This document shows, in pieces, positions 1 through 10,394 of a stretch of 64,000 bases of DNA. Both the position numbers and the translations under genes were made by a program. This DNA is from Thermoflexus sp. (GTDB lineage: Bacteria > Chloroflexota > Anaerolineae > Thermoflexales > Thermoflexaceae). The stretch covers positions 1-64,000 of the forward strand of contig JANXBD010000004.1 in the NCBI GenBank assembly GCA_025057635.1, in the 5' to 3' direction. A model generated the notes under the pieces. The model was given only the letters and a program-made list of their open reading frames with translations, did not search any database and had not been told where the DNA came from. Numbering within the stretch: position 1 is the first letter of the stretch; each line of letters begins with the position of its first letter.

Positions 1-1044
1 CATTTCCTTCGTCCCCACCACCCGTGCCTCGCCGTCCGCGATGTCCTGGGTGCGGTATCCGGCTTCCAGCACCGCCGCCACGGCTTGTTCAATGGCCCGG
101 GCCTCCGCCTCCAGTCCGAAACCGTAGCGCAACATCAGGGCGCCGCTCAGGATCGCCCCAATGGGGTTGGCTAGATTGCGCCCAGCGATGTCTGGTGCGG
201 AGCCGTGCACCGGCTCGAAGAGGCCGGGCGGCGCTTCCCCCAGCGAGGCCGAGGGGAGCATCCCCATAGACCCCGCCAGCACCGCCGCCTCATCGGTCAG
301 GATATCCCCGAACATGTTTTCCGTCACCACCACATCGAAGACCGCTGGACGCCGGATCAGGTGCATGGCGAAGGCGTCCACCAGGATGTGCTCCAGGGCG
401 AGGTCGGGGAATTCCCGCCGGACCACCGCCTCGGTCACCCGGCGCCAGAGGCGGGAAGCCGCCAGCACATTCGCCTTGTCCACAGAGGTCAGCTTCTTGC
501 GGCGGCCACAAGCTAGGCGGGCCGCCAGCCGCACCACCCGTTCGATCTCCGGCCGGGTGTAGCGCATCGTATCGTAGGCCTCCTCGCCGTCCGGCCCAGC
601 TTCCTGGCGGGGGCCGAAATACAGGCCCCCCGTCAGCTCCCGGACGAAGAGGATATCTACCCCCTGCACGATCCCTGCTTTCAGTGGGGTCGCATGAACC
701 AAAGAGGAGAAGACACGGACCGGGCGGAGGTTCGCAAACAGGTCGAAGGCCTTGCGCAGGCCCAGCAGGCCCTGCTCCGGCCGCATGGGAGCCGCGGGAT
801 CATCCCACTTCGGCCCCCCCACGGCTCCCAGGAGGATCGCATCGGAACGGCGGCAACGCTCCAGGGTTTCCGGGGGAAGCGGCGAGCCGGTGGCATCGAT
901 CGCCGCTCCGCCCACCAGGGCCTCATGGAACTCGAATTGATGCCCGAAGCGATGCTCCACCGCCTCCAGGACCCGCAGAGCCTCCGCCGTCACCTCCGGC
1001 CCGATCCCATCCCCTGGCAATACAGTGATCACGAAGCGTCCCAT
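1..1044 (-). CDS. leuB: 3-isopropylmalate dehydrogenase, 3' end truncated by window edge
   Basis: Manual reverse-strand translation from ATG at 1044: [29 protein letters not shown]... through ...[15 protein letters not shown]..., [64 protein letters not shown]. Not in the ORF track because no stop lies inside the window. Confidence 0.95.
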   Translation of the reverse strand, partial: MGRFVITVLPGDGIGPEVTAEALRVLEAVEHRFGHQFEFHEALVGGAAIDATGSPLPPETLERCRRSDAILLGAVGGPKWDDPAAPMRPEQGLLGLRKAFDLFANLRPVRVFSSLVHATPLKAGIVQGVDILFVRELTGGLYFGPRQEAGPDGEEAYDTMRYTRPEIERVVRLAARLACGRRKKLTSVDKANVLAASRLWRRVTEAVVRREFPDLALEHILVDAFAMHLIRRPAVFDVVVTENMFGDILTDEAAVLAGSMGMLPSASLGEAPPGLFEPVHGSAPDIAGRNLANPIGAILSGALMLRYGFGLEAEARAIEQAVAAVLEAGYRTQDIADGEARVVGTKEM

Positions 1045-1219
1045 GGAGAAGCCTCGTTCCATCGCAAGATTCTGGGCAGGCAGCGGCCTGCCCTCAAGGA
1101 GCGCGCTGCGGCATCGGCTGATCCGCCAGATCCTCCCAAAGCGGCAGCGCCCCCTCAAATGGAATGGGGGGCAGGTCGTTGCCTAGTCGGCCGGAAACCC
1201 ATCCCTGCGGACGCTCTAC

Positions 1220-1250
1220 AAAAAAAGGGGCGGCGCGGGGCCACCCCTTT
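1220..1250 (-). terminator. Intrinsic terminator between cimA and leuB
   Basis: Minus strand: AAAGGGGTGGCCCCGCGCCGCCCCTTTTTTTG, a GC stem followed by a 7-T run just downstream of the cimA stop. Confidence 0.8.
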
Positions 1251-1272
1251 GAAAGGCCTGTCCGGGACGACC

Positions 1273-2832
1273 TCAGTCGACCCACAGACCGAACTCTAGG
1301 CCGTCCTCTAGGGCGAGCCGGCTGGCCTCCAGGATGTTGGTGGAAGCCCCCACCGTCCGCCAGATGCGCTGGCCGTCGGTGCTCTCGATCCATACCCTCA
1401 CCCGGGCCGCCGTCCCGGCATCCCCGTTTAGGATATGGACCCGGTAATTGGTCAAATGAACGCGGGACAGAACGGGATAGCGAGGGAGGAGCGCCTTGCG
1501 CAGCGCCGCGTCGAGGGCGTTGACCGGGCCGTTGCCCTCCGCGGCCGTGTGCACGGTCTCCCCGTCCACCCGAACCTTCACTGCGGCTTCCGCAACCGGC
1601 TCGCGGCCGTCCCGTCGCTCCACCATCACGACATAATCGAGGACCTCGAAGGGCGGGGTGTAATCCGGCCGCGCGCGCCGCAACATCAGGATCACCGAGG
1701 CCTCCGCGTCCTCGAAGTAGAAACCTTCGTTTTCCAGAGCCTTGATGCGACGCACCACCGCCTGCACCGCCGGATCATCGGGATCCAGCCGCAGCCCGAA
1801 CTCCATCGCCTTGGCGACGATGTTCCCACGCCCGGAGAGCTCAGAGACCAGAACCCGCTTGACGTTGCCCACGCGGGCCGGATCGATGTGCTGATAGCTC
1901 TCTTCCACTTTCAGGATGGCCGCGACGTGGATACCACCCTTGTGGGCGAAGGCGCTGGCCCCCACATAAGGCTGATGGGAATCGTGAGGAAGGTTGGCCA
2001 CCTCCGCCACAAAGCGAGAGATCGCTGTCAGACGGGCCAACTGCTCGTCAGTTACACAATCGATCCCCATCTTAAGCTTCAAGTTGGCAATGATAGAGAT
2101 CAGGTTCGCGTTGCCCACCCGCTCTCCATACCCGTTAATGGTGCCCTGCACCTGTCGGACACCCCGGCGGATCGCCGCTAGGGAATTGGCCACTGCCAGC
2201 TCACTGTCGTTGTGAGCGTGGATGCCGAGGGGAACGGAGACCGCCCGTTTGGCCGCTTCCACCCCGTCCTCAATCTCCCACGGCATGGAGCCGCCGTTGG
2301 TGTCGCAAAGGACGATCCAGTCCGCCCCACCTGCCTGCGCGGCCCGCAGGGTGGCCAGGGCATAATCCGGATTCCGCTTCCAGCCGTCGAAGAAGTGCTC
2401 GGCATCGTAAACGACCTCCCGCCCATGGGCCTTCAGGAGAGCCACGCTCTCCCGGATCATCGCCAGGTTCTCCTCCAGCGTGGTCTCCAGCACGTGATGA
2501 ACGTGGAGGTCCCACGACTTGCCGACCACGGTGACCACTGGGGTCTCCGCCTCCAGCAACGCCCGCAGGTTCTCGTCGTCCTCCGCCCGGCGGCCCGGAC
2601 GTCGGGTCATGCCGAAGGCGGCGATGCGGGCATGGCGAAGCGGCCGATGGCGGACCCGACGGAAGTATTCCGCATCCTTCGGGTTAGAACCTGGCCATCC
2701 ACCCTCGATGTAATGAACACCCAATTCGTCCAGCTTCTCGGTGATCCGGAGCTTATCCTCAACAGTAAAAGAGATCCCTTCCCGCTGACTGCCGTCGCGC
2801 AGCGTCGTATCGTAAAGCCAGACAGATTCCAT
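1273..2832 (-). CDS. cimA: (R)-citramalate synthase
   Basis: MESVWLYDTTLRDGSQREGISFTVEDKLRITEKLDELGVHYIEGGWPGSNPKDAEYF... is typical of the CimA branch of the IPMS/HMGL family, with a LeuA-dimer-like C-terminus. Likely ATG at 2832 preceded by GAGGAGG. Confidence 0.88.
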   Translation of the reverse strand: MESVWLYDTTLRDGSQREGISFTVEDKLRITEKLDELGVHYIEGGWPGSNPKDAEYFRRVRHRPLRHARIAAFGMTRRPGRRAEDDENLRALLEAETPVVTVVGKSWDLHVHHVLETTLEENLAMIRESVALLKAHGREVVYDAEHFFDGWKRNPDYALATLRAAQAGGADWIVLCDTNGGSMPWEIEDGVEAAKRAVSVPLGIHAHNDSELAVANSLAAIRRGVRQVQGTINGYGERVGNANLISIIANLKLKMGIDCVTDEQLARLTAISRFVAEVANLPHDSHQPYVGASAFAHKGGIHVAAILKVEESYQHIDPARVGNVKRVLVSELSGRGNIVAKAMEFGLRLDPDDPAVQAVVRRIKALENEGFYFEDAEASVILMLRRARPDYTPPFEVLDYVVMVERRDGREPVAEAAVKVRVDGETVHTAAEGNGPVNALDAALRKALLPRYPVLSRVHLTNYRVHILNGDAGTAARVRVWIESTDGQRIWRTVGASTNILEASRLALEDGLEFGLWVD

Positions 2833-3026
2833 CGCGCACCTCCTCGACCGGTATAAGTAGCATAGAATGGAAAGTAAAGGATACCGTCCGGCCGAAAACG
2901 GCGGCGATGGCGCGGGCAACCCCGCTTAGGAACCCTATCCAGCGGTTCCAGCGCGGGGCAACCCGGGTCCACCTCCTGTTCCGACGATCCATAGAAACCT
3001 CCCTCGCAACCAGATTCCCTTCCTGG

Positions 3027-3067
3027 GCTTGACCGCTGGTGACGATCATCCTAGCAAACGGTCAAGC
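3027..3067. repeat. 9-bp inverted repeat in the leuD-cimA gap
   Basis: GCTTGACCG (3027-3035) and CGGTCAAGC (3059-3067), perfect arms. Confidence 0.5.
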
Positions 3068-3110
3068 GCAAAATCAGCCAAGCATTCCCCGAACGCTATT
3101 CCCCCGAACC

Positions 3111-3623
3111 CTATACGGTGCTTGGTTGAGACTTCGCCAGCCGAGCGCGAGTGTAGGGGATCAGCCCGCCAGCTTGGATCAGCTCAAGCATGAAACGCGG
3201 ATAGGGCTTAGCCCGAAAGGTCTGACCAGTCCGGCAGTTGTGGATCTCCCCAGTGTCCAGGCGAACCTCCAGCTCATCTCCGGGTGCGATCGCCTCCACC
3301 GCCTCCGCGCATTCCAACACAGGGAGGCCAATGTTGATGGCATTGCGGAAGAAAATCCGGGCGAAGGATTTAGCGATCACACATGAAATCCCAGCTGCCC
3401 TCAGACTGATCGGCGCGTGTTCCCGCGAGGATCCGCTCCCGAAATTGCGCCCGGCCACCATGATATCGCCCGGCTGCACCTTGCGGGGGAACTCCGGATC
3501 CACCCCTTCCATACAGTGGGCGGCGAGCTCTTTCGGATCGGTGGTGTTCAGATATCGGCCCGGGATGATCACATCTGTATCAATGTTGTCCCCGAAAACC
3601 CAGGCGCGTCCGCGGAAGCGCAT
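3111..3623 (-). CDS. leuD: 3-isopropylmalate dehydratase small subunit
   Basis: MRFRGRAWVFGDNIDTDVIIPGRYLNTTDPKELAAHCMEG...GRNFGSGSSREHAPISLRAAGISCVIAKSFARIFFRNAINIGLPVLE. Confidence 0.93.
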   Translation of the reverse strand: MRFRGRAWVFGDNIDTDVIIPGRYLNTTDPKELAAHCMEGVDPEFPRKVQPGDIMVAGRNFGSGSSREHAPISLRAAGISCVIAKSFARIFFRNAINIGLPVLECAEAVEAIAPGDELEVRLDTGEIHNCRTGQTFRAKPYPRFMLELIQAGGLIPYTRARLAKSQPSTV

Positions 3624-3681
3624 AACCCCTCCTCCTTGAGATTCCTCAAGTTCAGAAAGGACAAGAAACGAAATCTGCTTG

Positions 3682-4968
3682 CTAACCAGCAAAGGCCTCA
3701 GCCCGGATTTGAATTTCCTCCGGGCTGGCGATGCGACCCAAGATGGCGCTGGCGGCCGCCACAGCGGGATTAGCCAGATACACCTCGCTGGTCGGATGAC
3801 CCATCCGGCCTACAAAGTTACGATTGGTGGTAGAGACACAACGCTCCCCTGGCCCTAGCACCCCGGAGTATCCGCCCATGCATGGGCCACAAGAAGGCAA
3901 GCCCACCACTGCACCTGCTTCCACAAAAATATCGATCAACCCTTCATCTAGCGCCTGACGATACGTAGGCCCACTGCCTGGGATGATGATGCACCGAACC
4001 TCGGGATGCACCCGCTGACCACGAAGGATATGGGCTGCCAGCCGCAAATCCTCAATCCGCCCGTTGGTGCACGAGCCGATGAACACCTGATCGATCCGAA
4101 GATCGGCCAGCTCCCCCACCGGCCGCACATTCGAAGGCAGGTGCGGCACCGCGATCGCGGGCTCCCACTCGCTTACATCGAAATCCAGATCGATCTCATA
4201 TCGGGCATCGGGATCGTCCTTGTAAACTGTGAAGGGCCGCTTCGCTCGAGGGCGGACGTAATCGAGGGTCTTCTCATCGACCTCCATCAGTCCGGCTTTT
4301 GCCCCTGCCTCAATAGCCATGTTCGCGATCGTGAACCGCCCATCCATGCTGAGGGCCTGGATGATCGGTCCGGTGAAGAACATCGCCATATACAGTGCGC
4401 CATCAACGCCGATGCGACCGATGGTGTGAAGGATGAGATCCTTCGCCGTCACCCAGGGCCGGAGTGTGCCGTGATAGTACAAGCGCATGGTGGAGGGCAC
4501 CTTCAGCCAGAGCCGGCCGGTGGCCATCGCCACGGCGGCGTCGGTGGAGCCAACGCCGGTTGAGAAAGCCCCTAGAGCCCCATATGTGCAGGTGTGAGAA
4601 TCCGCCCCGATGATGATCTCCCCGGGCAGCACTAACCCCTGTTCCGGCAGCACAATGTGCTCAATCCCACCGTCCCGCCCGCCCTCAAAGTAAAGGATAC
4701 CCTTGCGACGGGCCCAGTTCCGGACGGCCATGCACTGTTCAGCCGCCTTAATGTTGGGCGGGGGCACAAAATGGTCAGCCACGAAAGCCACCCGTTCCCG
4801 GTCGAAAACCTCTTCGACCTCGAGCTTTGCGAACTCCTGGATGGCCAGGGCAGCCGTAATATCGTTGGCCATCACAAAATCCACCTGCACTTCCACCAGC
4901 TCCCCTGGTTCCACGCGATCCAACCCAGCATGAGCAGCGATGATCTTCTCCGCCATAGTCATCCCCAT
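3682..4968 (-). CDS. leuC: 3-isopropylmalate dehydratase large subunit
   Basis: 428 aa; MTMAEKIIAAHAGLDRVEPGELVEVQVD...GADSHTCTYGALGAFSTGVGSTD...FIGSCTNGRIEDLRLAA...PSCGPCMGG aconitase-family Fe-S motifs. Confidence 0.95.
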   Translation of the reverse strand: MGMTMAEKIIAAHAGLDRVEPGELVEVQVDFVMANDITAALAIQEFAKLEVEEVFDRERVAFVADHFVPPPNIKAAEQCMAVRNWARRKGILYFEGGRDGGIEHIVLPEQGLVLPGEIIIGADSHTCTYGALGAFSTGVGSTDAAVAMATGRLWLKVPSTMRLYYHGTLRPWVTAKDLILHTIGRIGVDGALYMAMFFTGPIIQALSMDGRFTIANMAIEAGAKAGLMEVDEKTLDYVRPRAKRPFTVYKDDPDARYEIDLDFDVSEWEPAIAVPHLPSNVRPVGELADLRIDQVFIGSCTNGRIEDLRLAAHILRGQRVHPEVRCIIIPGSGPTYRQALDEGLIDIFVEAGAVVGLPSCGPCMGGYSGVLGPGERCVSTTNRNFVGRMGHPTSEVYLANPAVAAASAILGRIASPEEIQIRAEAFAG

Positions 4969-5034
4969 AGGTGATCCTCCAGATTAGGTTCTGGCCGTAT
5001 CGGGATCACTCCGATCGAAACAGGATTTGGTCTG

Positions 5035-6621
5035 TCATGGGACCGGGATAGAGATTTTCTCGGTCATGGCAGCCTGAGGCGCGTGACTTAACCGTAGGAG
5101 CGCATGGAGATAGGCCTTCGCAGCTGCCACGACAATATCCGTATCCGCGCCGAATCCGCCAGCGAGGCTACCAGTATGGGGATCCTCCACCTGGACGAAG
5201 ACACGGCCCATTGCATCGCGCCCGGGAGTCACCGCATGGACATTGAATTCCAACAGGCGGGCCTGAACCCCTAAGGCGATCTCAATGGCTCGATAGGCCG
5301 CATCCACTGGCCCGTTTCCGGTTCCCGTGCCCAGACGGATCTCCCCATCGGGTCCTACCAGTCGGACGGTAGCGGTGGCAATTAACGGTGTGCCACAGGT
5401 CACCTGCAGGGTATCCAGCCGCCAGGCCTGGCCGCTGTTCTGAGTGAAATCTGCCATCAGCGCTTCCAGGTCAAAATCCGTCACATACTTCTTGCGGTCA
5501 CACAGCGCTTTAAACCGGCGGAACGCTTCCTCGAAGACGTCCGGCGGGAGGTGATAGCCCATCTGCTCCAGGCGGACCCGGAAGGCGTGCCGCCCGGAGT
5601 GCTTCCCTAGGACTAGCCGGGATTCCGGCACCCCCACAGTCTCCGGCCGCATGATCTCGTAGGTTAGGGGGTTCTTTAGCATCCCATCCTGGTGGATGCC
5701 AGCCTCATGAGCGAAGGCGTTCGCCCCTACGATAGCCTTGTTGGGCTGGACGGGGATGCCAGTGAGGGCGCTCACCAGACGGCTGGTGCGGTAGATCTGG
5801 GTGGTGTCGATATGGGTGCGCACCCCGAACACATCCCGTCGGGTATGAAGGGCCATCACCACTTCCTCGAGAGCCGTATTCCCAGCTCGCTCCCCAATCC
5901 CATTGATGGTGACCTCCACCTGGCGGGCACCGTTGCGGATGGCGGCCAGGGTGTTGGCCGTGGCTAAGCCCAGGTCGTTATGGCAGTGGGCGGAAAGGAT
6001 CACCCGTTCCACTCCAGGAACCCGAAGGCGGATCTCCGCGAAGAGGCTTCCGAACTCCTCTGGGGTAGTGTAACCCACAGTGTCAGGGATATTCAGGGTG
6101 GTCGCGCCAGCTTCCACCGCCACCGTCAGCGCCTGCATCAGAAAATCACGATCAGTTCGTCCTGCATCCTCCGGAGAGAACTCTATATCCTCACACAGAC
6201 GGCGGGCATAGGCCACCATCTCGCGGATCCGAGCTAAGCACTCCTCGCGGGTCATCCGCAGTTTGTACTGCAAATGGATATCAGAGGTCGCTAGGAAAAC
6301 ATGGATTCGAGGGCGAGGAGCTTCCCGCACCGCTTCCCAACACACATCAATGTCCTCGCGATTGGCCCGGGCGAGCCCCGCGATCACTGGAGGGCCGTTC
6401 GGGCGGTCTTTCCCCAGGGGGCCGATCTCCTGGGCGATCCGCCGCACCGCCTCGAAATCGCCCGGCGAGGCGATGGGAAAGCCCGCCTCGATGATGTCCA
6501 CCCCCAGGCGGACCAGCTGCCGGGCGATCTCCAGTTTCTCCTCCACGGTGAGCGTTGCACCGGGTGATTGCTCGCCATCCCGCAGAGTGGTATCGAAAAT
6601 CCGAACGACATCGTCCCCCAT
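5035..6621 (-). CDS. leuA: 2-isopropylmalate synthase
   Basis: 528 aa; [44 protein letters not shown]...[37 protein letters not shown]. Confidence 0.96.
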   Translation of the reverse strand: MGDDVVRIFDTTLRDGEQSPGATLTVEEKLEIARQLVRLGVDIIEAGFPIASPGDFEAVRRIAQEIGPLGKDRPNGPPVIAGLARANREDIDVCWEAVREAPRPRIHVFLATSDIHLQYKLRMTREECLARIREMVAYARRLCEDIEFSPEDAGRTDRDFLMQALTVAVEAGATTLNIPDTVGYTTPEEFGSLFAEIRLRVPGVERVILSAHCHNDLGLATANTLAAIRNGARQVEVTINGIGERAGNTALEEVVMALHTRRDVFGVRTHIDTTQIYRTSRLVSALTGIPVQPNKAIVGANAFAHEAGIHQDGMLKNPLTYEIMRPETVGVPESRLVLGKHSGRHAFRVRLEQMGYHLPPDVFEEAFRRFKALCDRKKYVTDFDLEALMADFTQNSGQAWRLDTLQVTCGTPLIATATVRLVGPDGEIRLGTGTGNGPVDAAYRAIEIALGVQARLLEFNVHAVTPGRDAMGRVFVQVEDPHTGSLAGGFGADTDIVVAAAKAYLHALLRLSHAPQAAMTEKISIPVP

Positions 6622-6633
6622 TGAGCCCTCCTT

Positions 6634-7635
6634 TCAAACCTCCTTGGGGTTCAGCCAGGGCATCATGGCCCGCAGGCGACGGCCCACCTGCTCAATCGGA
6701 TGCTGTCGTTCCTCCTCCCGCTTGGCATTAAACCACGGCCGTCCCCTCGCATTCTCCTCAATCCATGACTCCGCATATGATCCGTTGCGGATCTCCTCCA
6801 GGATCTGTTTCATCGTGGCCCGCACGCGCTCATCGATGACTCGTGGCCCGCTTACATAATCGCCGTGCTCTGCGGTGTCGCTGACGGAGTATCGCATATA
6901 AGAAAGCCCGCCCTGATATATTAGATCCACGATCAATTTGAGCTCGTGCAGGCACTCGAAATAAGCAACCTCCGGCTGATAGCCCGCCTCTACAAGGGTC
7001 TCGAAGGCCGCCTTAATCAGATGACTGACCCCACCACACAGCACCACCTGCTCCCCGAAAAGATCGGTCTCCGTTTCCTCCGCGAAGGTCGTCTGGATCA
7101 CCCCCGCTCGGGTGCAGCCGATCCCCTTGGCATAGGCTAAGGCGATGTCCATGGCCTTCCCTGTTGCATCCTGGTGCACAGCCACCAGAGCTGGAACTCC
7201 CCCACCTTCCCTGAACACCTCCCGCATCCGATGACCTGGGGACTTGGGAGCCACCATACTGACGTCCACATCCGGCGGCGGGACGATCTGGCCGAACCGG
7301 ATATTAAAGCCGTGGGCGAACATCAGGGTCTTGCCCGGGGCCAAATTCGGAGCCACCGCTTCCCGATAGAGAGCCGGCTGAGCAGGATCCGGCACCAGCA
7401 TCACAATAATGTCGGAGCGCCGCACCGCCTCGGGGACTTCGTAGACCGGCAATCCATCCGCCTGTGCCTTCGGCCAGGATTTGCTGCCCGGATAAAGGCC
7501 CACGCACACGTCGCACCCGCTGTCTTTCAGGTTCAGCGCATGGGCGTGGCCCTGACTGCCGTAGCCCAGAACAGCGATCCGGCGGCCGTTGAGAAGGCCA
7601 AGATCGGCATCAGCATCATAGTAAATGCGCGCCAT
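6634..7635 (-). CDS. ilvC: Ketol-acid reductoisomerase
   Basis: 333 aa; [47 protein letters not shown]... Confidence 0.97.
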   Translation of the reverse strand: MARIYYDADADLGLLNGRRIAVLGYGSQGHAHALNLKDSGCDVCVGLYPGSKSWPKAQADGLPVYEVPEAVRRSDIIVMLVPDPAQPALYREAVAPNLAPGKTLMFAHGFNIRFGQIVPPPDVDVSMVAPKSPGHRMREVFREGGGVPALVAVHQDATGKAMDIALAYAKGIGCTRAGVIQTTFAEETETDLFGEQVVLCGGVSHLIKAAFETLVEAGYQPEVAYFECLHELKLIVDLIYQGGLSYMRYSVSDTAEHGDYVSGPRVIDERVRATMKQILEEIRNGSYAESWIEENARGRPWFNAKREEERQHPIEQVGRRLRAMMPWLNPKEV

Positions 7636-7725
7636 CGGGATGCCTCCCGTTAAAAGGTCTGCTCAGACGAGGGCCGAATCGCCTTTCCGTGCGCAGGATC
7701 GCGACCTGATTTTAGAAAACCGATT

Positions 7726-8244
7726 TCAAGCAGCTGCCTCGGTCACTCGATCGGCTAGCGCCGCCTCAGCCTGTCCTCGGACCATCGCCATCGGCCCGGA
7801 ACGGATTACCTCTATCACACCGAACCGCTCCAAGCGGGCGATGCATGAATCCACCTTCTCCCTCGAGCCTGTGACTTCCACAATGAGGGTCTCCGCGCCC
7901 ACATCCACGACCCGCGCTCGATAAAACTCCGCTAGCTGGGCAATCTCTACCCAAGTCTCCGCTGGCGCTCGAACCTTCACCAGGGCCACGTCGCGGACCA
8001 CCAGTGTGCACTCTCTCCAATCCTCCACAGCCTTCACGCAGAGCAATTTCTCCAAGTTAGTCCGAACCCGATAGGGATCCACTCGGGCTGGATCCACCTC
8101 GATCAGAAGGCGAAGATCCTGAGGATCCCCAGTCCGATGCATGAAGATCTCACCGACCGGGAGATGGCGTCGGCGCAGCAGATGGAACACACGATTCAAA
8201 CTTTCCACTGAGTTCTCAACAGTCACCGCCAGCCAGTGTGGCAT
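7726..8244 (-). CDS. ilvN: Acetolactate synthase small (regulatory) subunit
   Basis: MPHWLAVTVENSVESLNRVFHLLRRRHLPVGEIFMHRTGDPQDLRLLIEVD..., ACT-domain family. Start at ATG 8244 rather than the ORF-track start. Confidence 0.85.
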   Translation of the reverse strand: MPHWLAVTVENSVESLNRVFHLLRRRHLPVGEIFMHRTGDPQDLRLLIEVDPARVDPYRVRTNLEKLLCVKAVEDWRECTLVVRDVALVKVRAPAETWVEIAQLAEFYRARVVDVGAETLIVEVTGSREKVDSCIARLERFGVIEVIRSGPMAMVRGQAEAALADRVTEAAA

Positions 8245-8388
8245 CTCGCCTCCTCGCATCCCAAACATCCCCTGCTCTACATGCAATATGCCTAAGTGAG
8301 CCGGTGGGAAATCCACCGCTTGCGCTTGGGCGCGTTATCTCTCATTGGCTCTGACGCTAGCCGATGAGGCACGCACTTCCCCACAGGC

Positions 8389-10146
8389 CTATGGCACAGC
8401 CTTGACGCCAGGGGCAATCATCATGTCAAACACCGTCATCCCGGAGGGGATCATCGGGAAGCAGTTCTCCTCCGGATCCACGAGAATATCGACCACCACC
8501 GGCCGATCGGTGATGGCCAGGGCCTGCCGGACTGCTGGCTCCACCTGATCCGGCCGCTCCACCCGGATCCCGGCAGCACCCACTGCCTCCGCCAGACGGG
8601 CGAAGTCTGGGTTGGCCAGGTAGACGGCAGAGTAGCGCCGGTTGTAGAACAGCTCCTGCCACTGGCGGACCATGCCCAGATACTGGTTGTTGATGATAAA
8701 GACCTTGATCGGCAGCCGCCATTCCACAGCGGTGATGAGGGCCTGGAAGGTCATCTGGAAGGACCCGTCGCCGTTGATGTTGATCACTAGGCGGTCTGGG
8801 CGTCCGAACTGGGCGCCGACCGCCGCGGGCAGGCTGAAGCCCATCGTCCCCAGCCCACCGGAGGTGATGCAGGTCCGCGGCTCCGTCCACGTAAAGAACT
8901 GGGCAGCCCACATCTGGTGCTGGCCCACATCCAGCGTCACAATCGGCCGATAATCCTTTGTCAACTCATAGATCATCTCGATGGCAAACTGCGGCTTGAT
9001 CACATCATCCCCCTGCCGGTAGCGCAACGGATATCGGGACTTCCACTCCTCGATCTGTCGCCACCAGGCCTCGGTGTCAGGCGGACGGACTAGCGGCAAC
9101 AATGCTCGGAGCACCTGTTTAGCATCCCCAATCAGTGGGACATCAGCTCGGCGGTTCTTGTGGATCTCCGAAGGATCGATGTCGATGTGAATCACCTTCG
9201 CATGGGGAGCGAAGGCGGAGAGCTTGCCAGTCACCCGATCATCGAAGCGGGCGCCGACGGCGATGATAAGATCGGAGAAATTGATGGCGAAGTTCGCGTA
9301 AACCGTCCCATGCATTCCCAGCATTTTGAGAGCATAGGGGTGATCCTCGGGGAAAGCCCCGAGGCCCATCAGCGTGGTGGCCACCGGGATGCGGGCCTTT
9401 TCCGCCAATGCCCGGATCTCAGGGGCCGCGCCGGAATGAATAGCTCCACCGCCTACATAAAGGATGGGACGTTTGGATTCAGCGATGAGATCTGCGGCCT
9501 GTCGAAGCGCTAACTCACTGGGGAAGGGAGAGCGAGAGCGTGAGGGCCGAAACGTCTCGGGGTCTTCGAAGACGAAATCCGCCTCCATGAGGAGCACATC
9601 CCGCGGGATATCCACCAGGGTCGGGCCGGGCCGCCCATCGGTAGCCAGGCGGAAGGCCATGTGAACGGCCTCGGGAGCCTGGGCGGGCTTTCTCACCAGC
9701 CAGTTGTGCTTGGTGACCGACATCGTGAGGCCGATCACGTCCGCTTCCTGGAACGCATCGCCGCCCATAAAGAACGTGGGAACCTGACCGGTGATCGCCA
9801 CCACCGGCGTGGAGTCCATCATCGCGTCTGTGAGGCCGGTTACCAGATTCGTTGCCCCAGGCCCTGAGGTCGTGAAGCACACTCCAGGTTTCCCAGTGGC
9901 TCGGGCGTAGCCCTCGGCCATATGGACGGCGGACTGTTCATGGCGGACGAGGATATGGCGGATCTGAGGATAATCACAAAGCGCATCATAGAGGGGCAAA
10001 CAAGCACCTCCAGGGAGGCCGAAAGCAACGTCCACACCCTCACGGACTAAGGCCTCCATCACGGCCCACGCCGTCTTCATCCGACGGCGCTCCCGTCGGA
10101 ACGTGCGGGAGATCACCGAAGTCTGAGCAATGGTCGCTGCTTCCAT
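8389..10146 (-). CDS. ilvB: Acetolactate synthase large (catalytic) subunit
   Basis: 585 aa ThDP enzyme; MKTAWAVMEALVREGVDVAFGLPGGACLPLYDAL...TSGPGATNLVTGLTDAMMDSTPVVAITGQV... Confidence 0.96.
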   Translation of the reverse strand: MEAATIAQTSVISRTFRRERRRMKTAWAVMEALVREGVDVAFGLPGGACLPLYDALCDYPQIRHILVRHEQSAVHMAEGYARATGKPGVCFTTSGPGATNLVTGLTDAMMDSTPVVAITGQVPTFFMGGDAFQEADVIGLTMSVTKHNWLVRKPAQAPEAVHMAFRLATDGRPGPTLVDIPRDVLLMEADFVFEDPETFRPSRSRSPFPSELALRQAADLIAESKRPILYVGGGAIHSGAAPEIRALAEKARIPVATTLMGLGAFPEDHPYALKMLGMHGTVYANFAINFSDLIIAVGARFDDRVTGKLSAFAPHAKVIHIDIDPSEIHKNRRADVPLIGDAKQVLRALLPLVRPPDTEAWWRQIEEWKSRYPLRYRQGDDVIKPQFAIEMIYELTKDYRPIVTLDVGQHQMWAAQFFTWTEPRTCITSGGLGTMGFSLPAAVGAQFGRPDRLVININGDGSFQMTFQALITAVEWRLPIKVFIINNQYLGMVRQWQELFYNRRYSAVYLANPDFARLAEAVGAAGIRVERPDQVEPAVRQALAITDRPVVVDILVDPEENCFPMIPSGMTVFDMMIAPGVKAVP

Positions 10147-10175
10147 TGGATCCCTCCTTTCATGGGACAGGGATA

Positions 10176-10210
10176 AAAAGGAGGGGGCCTCCCGTTTGGG
10201 AGGCCCCCTC
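10176..10210 (-). terminator. ilv attenuator terminator hairpin
   Basis: Minus strand: GAGGGGGCCTCCC-AAAC-GGGAGGCCCCCTCCTTTTT, an 11-bp perfect stem plus T run, ~30 nt before the ilvB start. Confidence 0.92.
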
Positions 10211-10247
10211 TTGATTTACCGATATGCTATGCAGAGCGCAACCCGGG

Positions 10248-10358
10248 CTACTCAGGGATGGTTCCCTCCCAAACGGGCATCGCCTCTCCGAGGCGAAGGA
10301 TGCCCCGAAGGATAAGGACGACTAGGACGAGGGAGAGAACCACCAGACCCATAAACAT
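10248..10358 (-). CDS. ilv operon leader peptide (attenuator), 36 aa
   Basis: ATG TTT ATG GGT CTG GTG GTT CTC TCC CTC GTC CTA GTC GTC CTT ATC CTT CGG GGC ATC CTT CGC CTC ... TAG = MFMGLVVLSLVLVVLILRGILRLGEAMPVWEGTIPE. There are 13 Leu/Val/Ile among codons 5-17 and 20-21 apart from S9. It lies between a consensus promoter and an intrinsic terminator ahead of ilvB. Confidence 0.85.
   Translation of the reverse strand: MFMGLVVLSLVLVVLILRGILRLGEAMPVWEGTIPE
10265..10305 (-). promoter_or_regulatory. Attenuator antiterminator and protector arms
   Basis: Plus-strand CCTCCCAAACGGG (10265-10277) is the perfect 13-nt reverse complement of CCCGTTTGGGAGG (10191-10203) in the terminator. Protector hairpin: GGGCATCGCCTC (10275-10286) pairs with GAGGCG-(AAGG)-ATGCCC (10290-10305). 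Confidence 0.85.
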
Positions 10359-10394
10359 GGGAAATCATTCCTGAGCATTCAGAATCTGAACCTA

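Noticed and set aside
24-940. ORF-track ORFs on the plus strand (and small minus ORFs) across 24-940
   Set aside because: They are antisense or off-frame shadows of the truncated leuB, which translates cleanly on the minus strand.
1435-2856. Long plus-strand ORFs (248 aa, 214 aa) over cimA
   Set aside because: GC-rich antisense reading frames of a strong family match; no independent protein signature.
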